A DNA stretch of 64,000 nt from Pagrus major. Lineage: Eukaryota > Chordata > Actinopteri > Spariformes > Sparidae. Both the position numbers and the translations under genes were made by a program. Below the pieces are notes generated by a model. That model was not told where the DNA came from. It did no database searches and saw only the letters and a list, made by a program, of their open reading frames with translations. Positions 1 to 17,689 of this stretch are shown here, one piece after another. Position 1 is the stretch's first letter. Each line of letters starts with the position of its first letter. The stretch is taken from positions 23,968,709 to 24,032,708 of the forward strand of contig NC_133219.1 of the NCBI RefSeq assembly GCF_040436345.1. The letters are read 5' to 3'.

Positions 1-617
1 GTAGCATTACCCATATCTTTGTTTTAGTTATGTATTTAACTAATAGGTTTTTCCCAATGCATCTGTGTTTAATGAAGCAATTAATAACTGTGGGTTTATT
101 AGTTTGGTCCTAACAAAAACTGAGTTATTGAAGCAACAATTTTAAAGAGTCATAATGTAACAGAAACATCATATATGACAAGAAAGGCTAAACACTTCTA
201 TTCTAGCATATTAGAGAGAAGCAGCAATAAAATGTTGTGTATATTTAAACACTGGGCCTTATTTATCAAAAGCCATCTAGAAATGGAAAAGTGCTTGAAC
301 TGACAGACCTTTGTTACACTTAGATCCACATGTTCATAAGGGTCTATAGGTTGTATAACAAAAGGTTGGCTGTGCCAGACATTGAGACAAAGCTGGACGT
401 GAGTCAACATTAGAAACTGACCAGTTCAACACTAGACAACACTAAAAAGAAGTAATGATTCACCGATACTAGTATAACTTCTTGTTATGAGCGACTTTAT
501 ATTAAGTCTACACTTTTAAATTAATTTCAAGAGGGGGTTGTAGCCAGTTCAGTGGTCTGTAAACTTACTTGCAGACCTGCGAAATAAAGAAACAGTATAA
601 TAAATAATAATGCTTAC

Positions 618-967
618 TTTTGCCTCCTTTCTCCACGTCGGAGCGGTCGTTAGGACCTGCCAGCATCGACACCGAGTAGCAGCGATACTGAGTGGAGAAA
701 CGGTTCTGAAATCCCCGGGACATCGGGTGATCGAATACATGGAAGGAAAACTGTGGAGCAAAATAATAAAACACACATACTTTAACATGTTTTACGTGAG
801 TTGCTAACATCCACGTAGGACTTTAATTCCATCATGACAGGGCATCTTTCTGCTGTTGTCGTGTTGTTGTTAGCCGCTCGCTAGCTAAACGGCTCCGAGT
901 ACGATTTGCTCTGAACGACAGCGTATGAATCGTCGACGTTTGACAAAATCAGAGTGCTACTCACCAT
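618..967 (-). CDS. ufd1: ubiquitin recognition factor in ER-associated degradation 1 (UFD1), first two coding exons, partial
   Basis: UFD1 pairs with NPL4 as the cofactor that brings polyubiquitinated clients to the p97/VCP ATPase in ER-associated degradation. Exon 1 contributes only the start codon (965-967), followed directly by a GTGAGT donor. Exon 2 (618-750) starts after a TTGCTCCACAG acceptor and ends at a GTAAGC donor. The joined product begins M-FSFHVFDHPM and continues through NRFSTQYRC and SMLAGPNDRSDVEKGGK. This is the conserved start of the UFD1 double-psi beta-barrel domain and closely matches the human N-terminus as I remember it. The next exon (usually starting IIMPPSAL) was not found in 1-617, so that stretch is read as intron 2 and the gene runs off the left edge. 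Its right-hand neighbours gp1bb and septin-5 are also its neighbours in mammals, which supports the call. Confidence 0.93.
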
Positions 968-1140
968 GTCGACAGTCTGGGTCTTCTGTCGTCAAAAGGA
1001 TCAAATCAAAATGTCTGTTTCTCTTCTCGTATGCGAAAATTTGGATAAGCTGCGAGTTTCCACTGTTGTTTTCCGTTTCTTCCGGAAGTGTACGTGCTGA
1101 CAGCCGGAAATGACGACATGACAGACGTTAGCCAATCATA
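968..1140 (-). promoter_or_regulatory. ufd1 5' UTR and probable promoter
   Basis: The sequence upstream of the ufd1 ATG is richer in CpG than its surroundings, up to about 1125. It contains GCCAATCA near 1130 and CCCAATGG near 1145, which fit CCAAT-box elements of a TATA-less housekeeping promoter. The start site cannot be placed from sequence alone. Confidence 0.4.
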
Positions 1141-1425
1141 TAAGCCCAATGGAATAATATATTTTCTTGAATATTTACGTATGTATTAAATTTTTTATTT
1201 TTATTTTATTATTTATTTATTTTGTGCGCATTTCTTTATTTGTATCAATAAAACACAACGAAGTGTTGCATGATTTTTAAAGTTATATAGATAGGCCTAT
1301 TATAAATATGTTAATATATAGAAATACTGGATGAATCATTGTTATTATTGTTACTGTTCATGATTATATTGGTTGTATTGTTGTTACTACAACAATAATA
1401 ATATTACTAATAATAATAATAACAC

Positions 1426-1451
<26 letters not shown>
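1141..1451. other. AT-rich intergenic stretch with a TAA microsatellite
   Basis: No gene is visible. The stretch is strongly AT-rich and ends in a run of TAA/ATAATAAT units (about 1397-1456) that forms the left border of the tandem repeat. Confidence 0.7.
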
Positions 1452-1456
<5 letters not shown>

Positions 1457-2997
1457 TAAAGCTGCAAGCAGCGATGAACGGGCCCTCGCAGTCCACGCGG
1501 GTCGCGGCATGCTGCCGTCGTTACATGCTGCCGTCGTTACATGCTGCTGTTGTGACATGCTGCTGTCGGGGCTTGTACTTGCAACAACTTCCATTGAGGA
1601 AATGAAAGTGAAGGCAGTGAAGCTGTCATTTCGTCATTTAGCAATCAAAGCGCCACCTATTGGTCGATTTGCACGAAATTTTGTAGAAATGCTCATCATG
1701 CCATGGAACACAATTGCCAAAAGTTTTGTGTTCATCGGACTGTATTTCATCAAGATACACAAGAATGTCTGTTTGACCACAATGCGCAGGAAATTGTTGT
1801 TTTATATTTTGGCCGTTCTGTGGACTAGCACATTTCTTTTAATAACTTTTTGTCAGGAGGGTCCAAAGATGCTGCGTGCAAAGTTTGGTGCAAATTGGAA
1901 AAACTGCCTGGGAGGAGTTCGAAAAAGTAGGTTTGCGACATTTGGCGAATTTGCAAATGGAAATTCAGTGCGAACGTGGGCGTGGCCTACATCACACTGT
2001 TCGGCTGTATTCAGGGAACACGTAGATATAAGGTTTAACAATGTGCACCATATTATGTGGGAGTAATTAGCAAAAAACGTTTTTTCTTGATAATAGCGCC
2101 ACCTGCTGGTCATTTTTGGTGTGTGAGTTACAGGGGCCGGTCTATACCATCCCTATGAATTTCATATCCATAAGTGTTATGGTGTGGGCACAGTGGCAAA
2201 TCTAAAATGAAACTGCCACCAGAGCGCCACCTAGTGTCATATCGGTCACCCCTTTGTCACCTGTCCTCAGGAGGCCATTGGCAATGAGTGTACCAAGTTT
2301 TGTGTTAATCCGACCAACCGATGTCGAGATATTAAATACTTCAATTTAAAGAGCGCCACCTAGTGGTCATCGGCCAAAATTTAGCACAGAGCCTTAGAGC
2401 ATCATGAGGAAGTAGGATCCTGAGTTTGACGTCATTTGGACAAACCAATGTGGAGATATGCAACACTTCCTGTTTGGAACGAAATCTGCAGGAAGTTGTT
2501 ATTTAATAACTTGAGTATTTTTTGGAATATCAAAATTCTTTTAATAACTTTTTGTCAGGAGGGTCCACAGATGATGTGTGCAAAGTTTGGTGCAAATTGG
2601 TGAAATTGCCTGGGAGGAGTTTGAAAAAGTAGGTTTTCGACATTTCGCGAGCTAGCATAAAAACGGTAGGCGGAAATGGGCGTGGCCTATATCAGGAGAT
2701 TCAGCACAATTCACTGAACGCGTGGATACAACGTTTTTGAATGTGCGACAAAGTATGTGGGAGTTATTAGCCAAAACGCACTTTCCTTATTACAGCGCCA
2801 CCTAGCGGTGAAAATCCACAACGACAACAGATTATAAAATTTTTCGCCAGGTTTGATATATATTCCAAGTTTGGTGACTTTTGGGGTATGTTCAGGCAGT
2901 GAAAAATGCGATCATTTTGGCCGAAAAATAATAATAATAATAATAATAATCATTCGAAAAACAATAGGGTCCTCGCAGGTTCCCTGCTCGGGCCCTA
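1452..2997. repeat. 1,546-bp interspersed repeat unit, copy 1 of a tandem pair
   Basis: The unit opens TTAAAGCTGCAAGCAGCG and closes CCCTGCTCGGGCCCTAATAA, next to a TAA tract. The short word GCGCCACCT(A/G) appears five times inside it (near 1650, 2096, 2224, 2353 and 2795). A longer word, AATAACTTTTTGTCAGGAGG, occurs near 1842 and 2542, each time followed by a stretch containing GCAAAGTTTGGTGCAAATTGG-like sequence. Repeats with this start, this end and this GCGCCACCTAGTGG-type core are, from memory, widespread in percomorph genomes. I cannot assign a formal repeat class. The 185-codon open frame inside (1509-2066) has no recognisable domain and is not called as a gene. Confidence 0.85.
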
Positions 2998-4543
2998 ATA
3001 ATTAAAGCTGCAAGCAGCGATGAACGGGCCCTCGCAGTCCACGCGGGTCGCGGCATGCTGCCGTCGTTACATGCTGCCGTCGTTACATGCTGCTGTTGTG
3101 ACATGCTGCTGTCGGGGCTTGTACTTGCAACAACTTCCATTGAGGAAATGAAAGTGAAGGCAGTGAAGCTGTCATTTCGTCATTTAGCAATCAAAGCGCC
3201 ACCTATTGGTCGATTTGCACGAAATTTTGTAGAAATGCTCATCATGCCATGGAACACAATTGCCAAAAGTTTTGTGTTCATCGGACTGTATTTCATCAAG
3301 ATACACAAGAATGTCTGTTTGACCACAATGCGCAGGAAATTGTTGTTTTATATTTTGGCCGTTCTGTGGACTAGCACATTTCTTTTAATAACTTTTTGTC
3401 AGGAGGGTCCAAAGATGCTGCGTGCAAAGTTTGGTGCAAATTGGAAAAACTGCCTGGGAGGAGTTCGAAAAAGTAGGTTTGCGACATTTGGCGAATTTGC
3501 AAATGGAAATTCAGTGCGAACGTGGGCGTGGCCTACATCACACTGTTCGGCTGTATTCAGGGAACACGTAGATATAAGGTTTAACAATGTGCACCATATT
3601 ATGTGGGAGTAATTAGCAAAAAACGTTTTTTCTTGATAATAGCGCCACCTGCTGGTCATTTTTGGTGTGTGAGTTACAGGGGCCGGTCTATACCATCCCT
3701 ATGAATTTCATATCCATAAGTGTTATGGTGTGGGCACAGTGGCAAATCTAAAATGAAACTGCCACCAGAGCGCCACCTAGTGTCATATCGGTCACCCCTT
3801 TGTCACCTGTCCTCAGGAGGCCATTGGCAATGAGTGTACCAAGTTTTGTGTTAATCCGACCAACCGATGTCGAGATATTAAATACTTCAATTTAAAGAGC
3901 GCCACCTAGTGGTCATCGGCCAAAATTTAGCACAGAGCCTTAGAGCATCATGAGGAAGTAGGATCCTGAGTTTGACGTCATTTGGACAAACCAATGTGGA
4001 GATATGCAACACTTCCTGTTTGGAACGAAATCTGCAGGAAGTTGTTATTTAATAACTTGAGTATTTTTTGGAATATCAAAATTCTTTTAATAACTTTTTG
4101 TCAGGAGGGTCCACAGATGATGTGTGCAAAGTTTGGTGCAAATTGGTGAAATTGCCTGGGAGGAGTTTGAAAAAGTAGGTTTTCGACATTTCGCGAGCTA
4201 GCATAAAAACGGTAGGCGGAAATGGGCGTGGCCTATATCAGGAGATTCAGCACAATTCACTGAACGCGTGGATACAACGTTTTTGAATGTGCGACAAAGT
4301 ATGTGGGAGTTATTAGCCAAAACGCACTTTCCTTATTACAGCGCCACCTAGCGGTGAAAATCCACAACGACAACAGATTATAAAATTTTTCGCCAGGTTT
4401 GATATATATTCCAAGTTTGGTGACTTTTGGGGTATGTTCAGGCAGTGAAAAATGCGATCATTTTGGCCGAAAAATAATAATAATAATAATAATAATCATT
4501 CGAAAAACAATAGGGTCCTCGCAGGTTCCCTGCTCGGGCCCTA
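2998..4543. repeat. 1,546-bp interspersed repeat unit, copy 2 of a tandem pair
   Basis: This copy follows copy 1 directly, with a constant offset of 1,546 bases. Every segment I compared is identical, including the 185-codon frame at 3055-3612, the internal GCGCCACCT words and the closing TAA tract. Near-perfect identity over 1.5 kb of non-coding DNA implies very recent duplication, gene conversion or an assembly artefact. The junction between copies is CCCTAATAATTAAAG, so the copies share the TAA-type border. Confidence 0.85.
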
Positions 4544-5285
4544 ATAATAATTGAGGATGCCGTCCCATAAAAGTATATAAAAATAAAAATGTTAGCTTAT
4601 ATTATTTTTTAAAGGGGTACTACAACAGCTGCTTGTCAATAAAATCTAAGGACTCACATGAGACTTTTTTCAGAACAGAAGAAGCAACAGCTTCTTCATG
4701 GACCTTAAAGTGATATTGTTTTGTTGACTGCTGTGTCTAAGGTTAAAACATTCAATCTCAACCAATGCCATCATTGTAACACAGGCCTACACTAATATGA
4801 TTTGTCTCCATGCTCTGGCTAGGATTTTTTCTCATTAATACTCCTCATGACTAGTAAACTGACAGTGATGTGTTAATGGAGCTGCCCTTTAATAATTATC
4901 AACCATAGTTTCCAATACATGCAGCATGAATACACAACACACCAACCTTATTCAGAGCCACACAGTTTTAATGAGTCTTATGAAGACCAAATCAGACATA
5001 CATGACTGACAGCAGCACACTGATAACAAGTTAAAAGTTATTAAAGAGGACCAGTTGAAATAATTTCTGGCTGAGAAAAACTGTACATGTCATAGATACA
5101 GTATATAAAATACAAAACTGAGAAAAGGCAATGTTGTGGTATTGTAGATGCACTTTGAGAGAACATTTTAAAATGGCACATCTGTAGAAGCCCTCTGATT
5201 GAGAGAACTACGGATCTATAAAACAACACAGGCCTCCAGTCAAGTGTGTAATATCATTTTCTGCCTTCTTCTCAGATGTAAGCAT
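4544..5285 (-). other. probable dhx37 3' UTR and intergenic sequence
   Basis: No coding exon is recognisable. On the minus strand an ATTAAA (complement of 4967-4972) is a candidate polyadenylation signal for dhx37, about 315 nt past its stop codon. The remainder is AT-rich with no obvious repeat family. Confidence 0.4.
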
Positions 5286-12961
<7,676 letters not shown>

Positions 12962-13420
12962 TTTAAATTCAGGTCTGTAAATCAATAAATAACAAACTAT
13001 GTCACTTGTAATGTCAGAACTATTGCCAGCAAATAAACCACTTCACTACAGACTAAGTTAGCTAGTTTGCTAAAAGCTAACTAGCTAACTTTACCTTAGA
13101 AATTACGATGTAAACATAATTTACACAACCGAATAAATATTTGTAAATATTATAAAATACAAACCTTTTTATTCTAACGGGTCAAACAACGGCATTGGAG
13201 ATTTAAAGACGTGACGTTTGATATTACAGCCCTTAACAAACCTCACGTGTAAACATATGTGGGTACGTCGGGTAAAACTGTCCGCCGCTGAAACGATTTC
13301 TCCGCAGAAAGGTTCCGCTACACATGAGAAAAAATAATCCCCAGCTAGTACTTGGATAACTTGGAGTGTTTTAAGATGTTTCATTGTTTGTGAATCATTT
13401 TTCATGACCGAATGTTGTTC
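12962..13420 (-). promoter_or_regulatory. dhx37 5' UTR, probable untranslated first exon and promoter
   Basis: Reading the minus strand, an acceptor TTACAG lies 15 nt before the ATG, at about 12976. A possible upstream donor AAAAG|GTTTGT ends at 13165. This suggests a leader exon from about 13165 to 13300 and a short intron (12977-13164). The leader region is less AT-rich than its flanks and contains several CpGs. The exact start site is unknown. Confidence 0.4.
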
Positions 13421-14687
13421 TGTACGTTGTATCTATCTATATGTTGAAAATGTAGTTTATATAGTGCGTCTGTTCAAATAATTCAGCAAATTTAAAGTAA
13501 AAGATCTAAATATCAACTCATGACGCAACATCTTTCTACTTAAAAGAAATCTGAGGGGGAAACAATGCATATATTTTCCATTAAGTTTATTTTTTCAATT
13601 TTATCCATAATGCATGAATTTCTTTTTAAAAAAATATACGAAAAGAAATACACAACACTGTCATACCATGTGAGAACATTTAATTTAGTAGACCTTTAAT
13701 ATTTGTTTTGAGTTTATTGAACAAAATTAAGTTTTAAGGAAAGAAACTAACATAAACATGGCACAATCAACAAATTGCACAATATTAAAATAGAAAATGG
13801 CAAATTACTACACTAAAAACAAACTTTAAAATACAATGCGATTTGAAAAACATATGAAATTGCCAGATATCACCACACACAAACGCCTCATCAGCGATTC
13901 ATGAAGTACTTCAGACATAACCATTCAATCTTCAGAATATTTTAATTGTTCAAATCCTTAAATAACGAATCTCAATGTGCTAAACATGCTTTTACAAACA
14001 CATGCCTTTTTATTTATCAGTTTTTCCTCCACATGAATCCTTTAAAAATTAAAATGTGGTATTTTAACCACATGAGTTTTGATCGAGACAGAAAGGGCCT
14101 TTGGAGTAAAACTTAAGATTCTTCATATGAGGATTATCATGTCAATAAAAGAGTTTATCAGAAACAAGTGTGATGAGTGTCAACGTTTGACTGATGAGTA
14201 ACAAAGAACTGTAGTACAGAGATACAAGTGATATGTTTGTAGATGTTTTCATAGCTCTGGCAAGGTTGCTTTTCATCTAAAATGCTGGTGCAGTCATTAA
14301 TAATCAAATTTAGGGATCCTTTTCAAATATTGACAATACTGTGGTATCCAGTGGTATATGTTGGTCTTTACTGGTCTATTGACACACAGATGGGTGACAC
14401 ATTAAAAAACAACATTAGTGAGATGTTGGGCCACCACAAGCTGCCAGAACAACTTGTTGTTTAGTTGGAATCAGGAAGCATAAGATTCACATTGTTTCAT
14501 ACTGATCAAACCGTTCCACTTGCGCCCATTGAAGCACCTGTATGTACTAATTTATCCATGTTTTTCTTTAATTTGTCCCCAGCTTGTGCATAAAAATCTT
14601 TGGAAGTAATCACAAAAGCCTGTAAGAGACATTTTCTCTCCAGTGTGCAAATGATTATGAGCTCTTATTCCTCTTTGTATTAAACAA
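13421..14687 (-). other. intergenic region and probable gp1bb 3' UTR
   Basis: AT-rich with no recognisable coding exon. An ATTAAA on the minus strand (complement of 14567-14572), about 115 nt past the gp1bb stop, could be its polyadenylation signal. The open frame at 14282-14464 shows no family resemblance. Confidence 0.4.
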
Positions 14688-15299
14688 TCACATTAAATTC
14701 GAGTACTCATTCTCCCTCAAACCCTCCCCGGCTGTGTGGCTCTCCTCTGTGGTTCTCCTCGCCTCTTTGGACATCCTCTCGAACTTCCTCAGGAATATGA
14801 GTAGAGCCACCAGAAGCGCCGCCTGCACCACCACAAACACAAACAGACACACCTGTGAGGCCAGAGCCAGGTCACAGTACCAGTAGTGGCAGGACTCCAG
14901 CACCTCCTGCTCGGTTAAATACACCACCAGCCTCCCTCTCAGGCTGGGAGGGGAGCTGCAGTTGACCCCAAGGTGTGAGCTGAGAGAGGCGGGCTGACGC
15001 AGCAGCCAGGCGCGCAGGTAGAGGATGCCACAGTCACACACCCAGGGGTTACCGTGAAGGGAGACGGAGCGAAGGGAGGTCAGAACATCCAGGAGACCAT
15101 TAGGCAGGCTGATGAGCAGATTGTTGTGGAGACGGAGCTCGGTGGTCCCGGCAGGGAAACTGGTGGACAGTGAGGAGGAGGTGAGAGACCTGCCGCTGCA
15201 ATCCACCTGACTGCCATGACAGATGCAAAGGTGGGGACACGCTGATGACCTTTGACCTCCGAACAAGAGGAGGAGACCCAGGAGCAGGAGCCCCTTCAT
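14688..15299 (-). CDS. gp1bb: platelet glycoprotein Ib beta chain (GPIb-beta), complete, 203 aa
   Basis: GPIb-beta is a disulfide-linked subunit of the GPIb-IX-V von Willebrand factor receptor on platelets (thrombocytes in fish). The single coding exon gives a leucine-rich signal peptide (1 to about 20); a leucine-rich-repeat N-cap CPHLCICHGSQVDC (21-34); one leucine-rich repeat with LRLHNNLLISLPNGLLD (55-71); a C-cap from NPWVCDC (84-90) to RGRLVVYLTEQEVLESC (121-137); a membrane segment about 148-170; and a 33-residue tail. Human GPIb-beta is 206 aa with the same layout, including RGRLxxYLxExEL. Cys137 and Cys142 sit just outside the membrane, where human chains form inter-subunit disulfides. 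The upstream in-frame TTG at 15308 is ignored in favour of the ATG. An acceptor (CTTCAG) lies 14 nt before the ATG. Septin-5 lies upstream on the same strand, as in mammals. Confidence 0.94.
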   Translation of the reverse strand: MKGLLLLGLLLLFGGQRSSACPHLCICHGSQVDCSGRSLTSSSLSTSFPAGTTELRLHNNLLISLPNGLLDVLTSLRSVSLHGNPWVCDCGILYLRAWLLRQPASLSSHLGVNCSSPPSLRGRLVVYLTEQEVLESCHYWYCDLALASQVCLFVFVVVQAALLVALLIFLRKFERMSKEARRTTEESHTAGEGLRENEYSNLM

Positions 15300-15313
15300 G
15301 GCTACCAAACACT

Positions 15314-15343
15314 GAAGAGAAGAGAAGAGAAGAGAAGAGAAGA
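15314..15343 (+). repeat. AGAGA pentanucleotide microsatellite abutting the gp1bb acceptor
   Basis: About six tandem AGAGA/GAAGA-type units on the plus strand read as (TTCTC)n on the gp1bb strand. They end at the TTCAG acceptor that precedes the start codon, so the microsatellite forms the polypyrimidine tract of that intron. Confidence 0.8.
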
Positions 15344-16317
15344 TTAATTGCTTTGTGTGTTGTAATTTGTTCCACTGTAAGGAGAGGAAATCATAAGCTG
15401 CCAGTGCTCTTTATATCTCTTGACAGTTGAAGTATTTGTTTTTGGCAGATTCCACACTAATGTGTGGGCACATTAATATTAGAGAAATACTCCCACATTT
15501 ACTGTCTGGCTCTTGACTGCATACTATCTATTTAAGGCTTAAAAAAGACTTCATTCAGCTGTTACTAGAAGGAATATGCAAGCTTAACCTCACATTAATG
15601 CCTCTATTCCGAACCGATGAGTGGTATGTAAGTGAAAGTAAATGTAGCAACGCTTACTATCAATGCAATGACTCAACTTTGGACCCGTGTTCTATAAACA
15701 CAGATAAAATACATCACAGTACCCATTTCTTAAATTCCTTGTGTTCATTAATAAAACCTCTCTTCTCTCATGTATTCAATAACATGGTTTTCAACAGATG
15801 TTTGGATGTAAAATTAATGTGAAATAGAAACTAATGCAGTCCAACAAGAGACCTTTTACTGTTTCTCGTTGTGAGGCTGTACTTTGTGGTGTGTAGTATT
15901 TTTATACAACTATGTATGTTATACTACATGTGATTTACTACCGAATAATCTAAAATGAGATTGTAGTTTACCACTAATTTAGTAACAAACTCTTAGATTT
16001 TACAAGTATATACAATTGTGTGTGGTCCAGTGGTGGAGGAATTATTTAGATCCTTTAGCACACTATAGAAATACTCTGTTAGAAGTTTAAGTGCTGCAGT
16101 GAAAATGTTGCTTACGTAAAAATATAGTCACAAAAATGTAGTCAAAGTATTAAAATCAAAAGCGCTCAATGCAGAAAAATTAACCCTGATTGTAATGTAA
16201 TTTATGCTGTATATCAATAGATTATTATTACTCATATATAAACGTAAAAGCAGGATTTAAGTGTAGTATTTGGGTTTAATGTTAAAAAAAAAAAACTACA
16301 GAGCTTAAGTCATTTAC
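15344..16317 (-). other. gp1bb intron 1 with a dispersed-repeat fragment
   Basis: This stretch lies between the acceptor before the gp1bb coding exon and a GTAAAT donor at 16316. It includes repeat-derived sequence from about 16030 (AGTGGTGGAGGAATTATTTA, then 'gatcctttag'), a common percomorph repeat start. No other exon is seen. Confidence 0.5.
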
Positions 16318-16425
16318 CTTCAGTGCTGCCTGTCTTCGGGAGAGGACTGTGTTTCTTACAGTTTCTCTGGAAGTCCAAGTGTGTGTGTTACCGCCAGCTG
16401 GGACTCACTGATAAAGACCACTGTC
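16318..16425 (-). promoter_or_regulatory. probable gp1bb untranslated first exon and GATA/ETS promoter
   Basis: A good donor CTGAAG|GTAAATGA ends at 16318 on the minus strand, consistent with a leader exon spliced to the coding exon. Just upstream lie a GATA motif (TGATAA, 16409-16414) and a GGAAG word (about 16373), which is an ETS core. Mammalian GP1BB is driven by GATA1 and ETS factors, so the combination is plausible, but the placement is inferred only from sequence. Confidence 0.4.
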
Positions 16426-16450
16426 AAGGATGAACACACATACTTACAGT

Positions 16451-16477
16451 ATACACACACACACACACACACACACA
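16451..16477 (+). repeat. (CA)n microsatellite
   Basis: About 13 uninterrupted CA units upstream of the putative gp1bb leader exon. Confidence 0.9.
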
Positions 16478-17680
16478 AGCAGAGGCGTCTAACAGGACAT
16501 GGGAAGTATCTCAGTAACTCCTATTTTTAGGGGTTCTTAATTTCTAATGAATTTCAAGGATGTTCTTTGTTATTAAAGGTAAAATAGAGACAGTCTTCAG
16601 TGAGGACGCTTAAAATTCACTTTTTCAAATAAACTGATGGTGTAAACTAAAGTGTTTTAGTTGAATTACAGCAGTCAGCTCAACACGCAATAATGTAAAA
16701 TTTGTCTTATGTATGATTACGAGCGCACATAAATCAACATGTTTCTGATAATAAATGATAAATGTATTTATGATAGTTACTTGGGTTTAAATTACATTTT
16801 TCCTAGTTTACATATAATCAGTAAATAAAAATAAAGCATATTTCAAACACTGTAAAGATCCACTTGCAACATGCAGAAAACATGGCCCGTGTTATGATAC
16901 ATATCAGATGTATCTAGTGTAACATGGATTATTATCTCGAGTAATGTACTCAAGTACAATTTTGAGGTACTTTTACTTTACTTGAGTATTTCCATTTTCT
17001 TTTACCAGTTCAGGGGCAAATATTGTACTGTTTACATTTATTTGATCATCTTAGTTACTTTGCAGATTCAGATTAATGATATAAACTATAACAACAACTA
17101 AAGGATGATGTATTATGTTTGTTATGATGTTTTACGATAGGCTAAGATAAAAGTATATTGATCCTCGGGGGGAAATTCACAAACTACCCAGCAGTATATA
17201 CAGTAATGAAAATGAGCTCCACTATTACCAGCTGCAACATCAAAGTGACGTACACGTTCATGCATCAGTGAGTATAATGCAGTGATATAATATATACAGC
17301 CTGCCATTAATTAATACTTTTTTACTTTTGGGGCTTTAAGTATATTTTGATGATAATACACTATTTGTACATTGCCCTCTAACAGAAAATACAGACATTT
17401 CTATCAATCATATTAATGTTTTGAGTGTTTGTGTCTCCTCTGACTGGCAGCGAGAAGATGTCGTGTGCAGCGCAGAGGAAGAATGTCCGCAGGAGATAAA
17501 CATGAATCAGCAGATAATGTTCCCGCAGCAGCTCCAGCTCTGAGCCACGCTGCTCACACTCTGACAGCCGGATGTGACAGAGGATGTCGTGTTGCGTTCA
17601 CCGGACCTTGATGTACAAACAGCTCTATAACCTTCAGAAGAACAATGCAAACACAGTGAAGCCAGATTGACGAGAAACAA
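16478..17680. other. gp1bb to septin-5 intergenic region, largely repeat-derived
   Basis: The part from about 16935 to 17370 matches, with divergence, the segment at 23170-23600. Both carry GGCAAATATTGTA and ACATTTATTTGATCATCTTA, then a TTACTTTG(C/T)AG word. The part 17440-17640 is more GC-rich, has two AGATAA motifs (17494-17499 and 17512-17517), and shows no clear exon. Confidence 0.5.
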
Positions 17681-17683
17681 GAG

Positions 17684-17689
17684 TTTATT
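17684..17689 (-). terminator. candidate septin-5 polyadenylation signal
   Basis: AATAAA on the minus strand, about 1.09 kb past the septin-5 stop codon. If used, the 3' UTR spans roughly 17665-18779. That interval has CA-rich tracts and no coding exon. Confidence 0.45.

Noticed and set aside
1509-2066. 185-codon open frame (repeated at 3055-3612)
   Set aside because: It lies wholly inside the tandem repeat, has no domain or family resemblance, starts in a simple CATGCTGC repeat, and is explained by the absence of stops in one frame of a recently duplicated unit.
15300-15308. TTG start three codons upstream of the gp1bb ATG
   Set aside because: A TTG start is unlikely in a vertebrate; the ATG at 15299 gives a normal signal peptide and the usual protein length.
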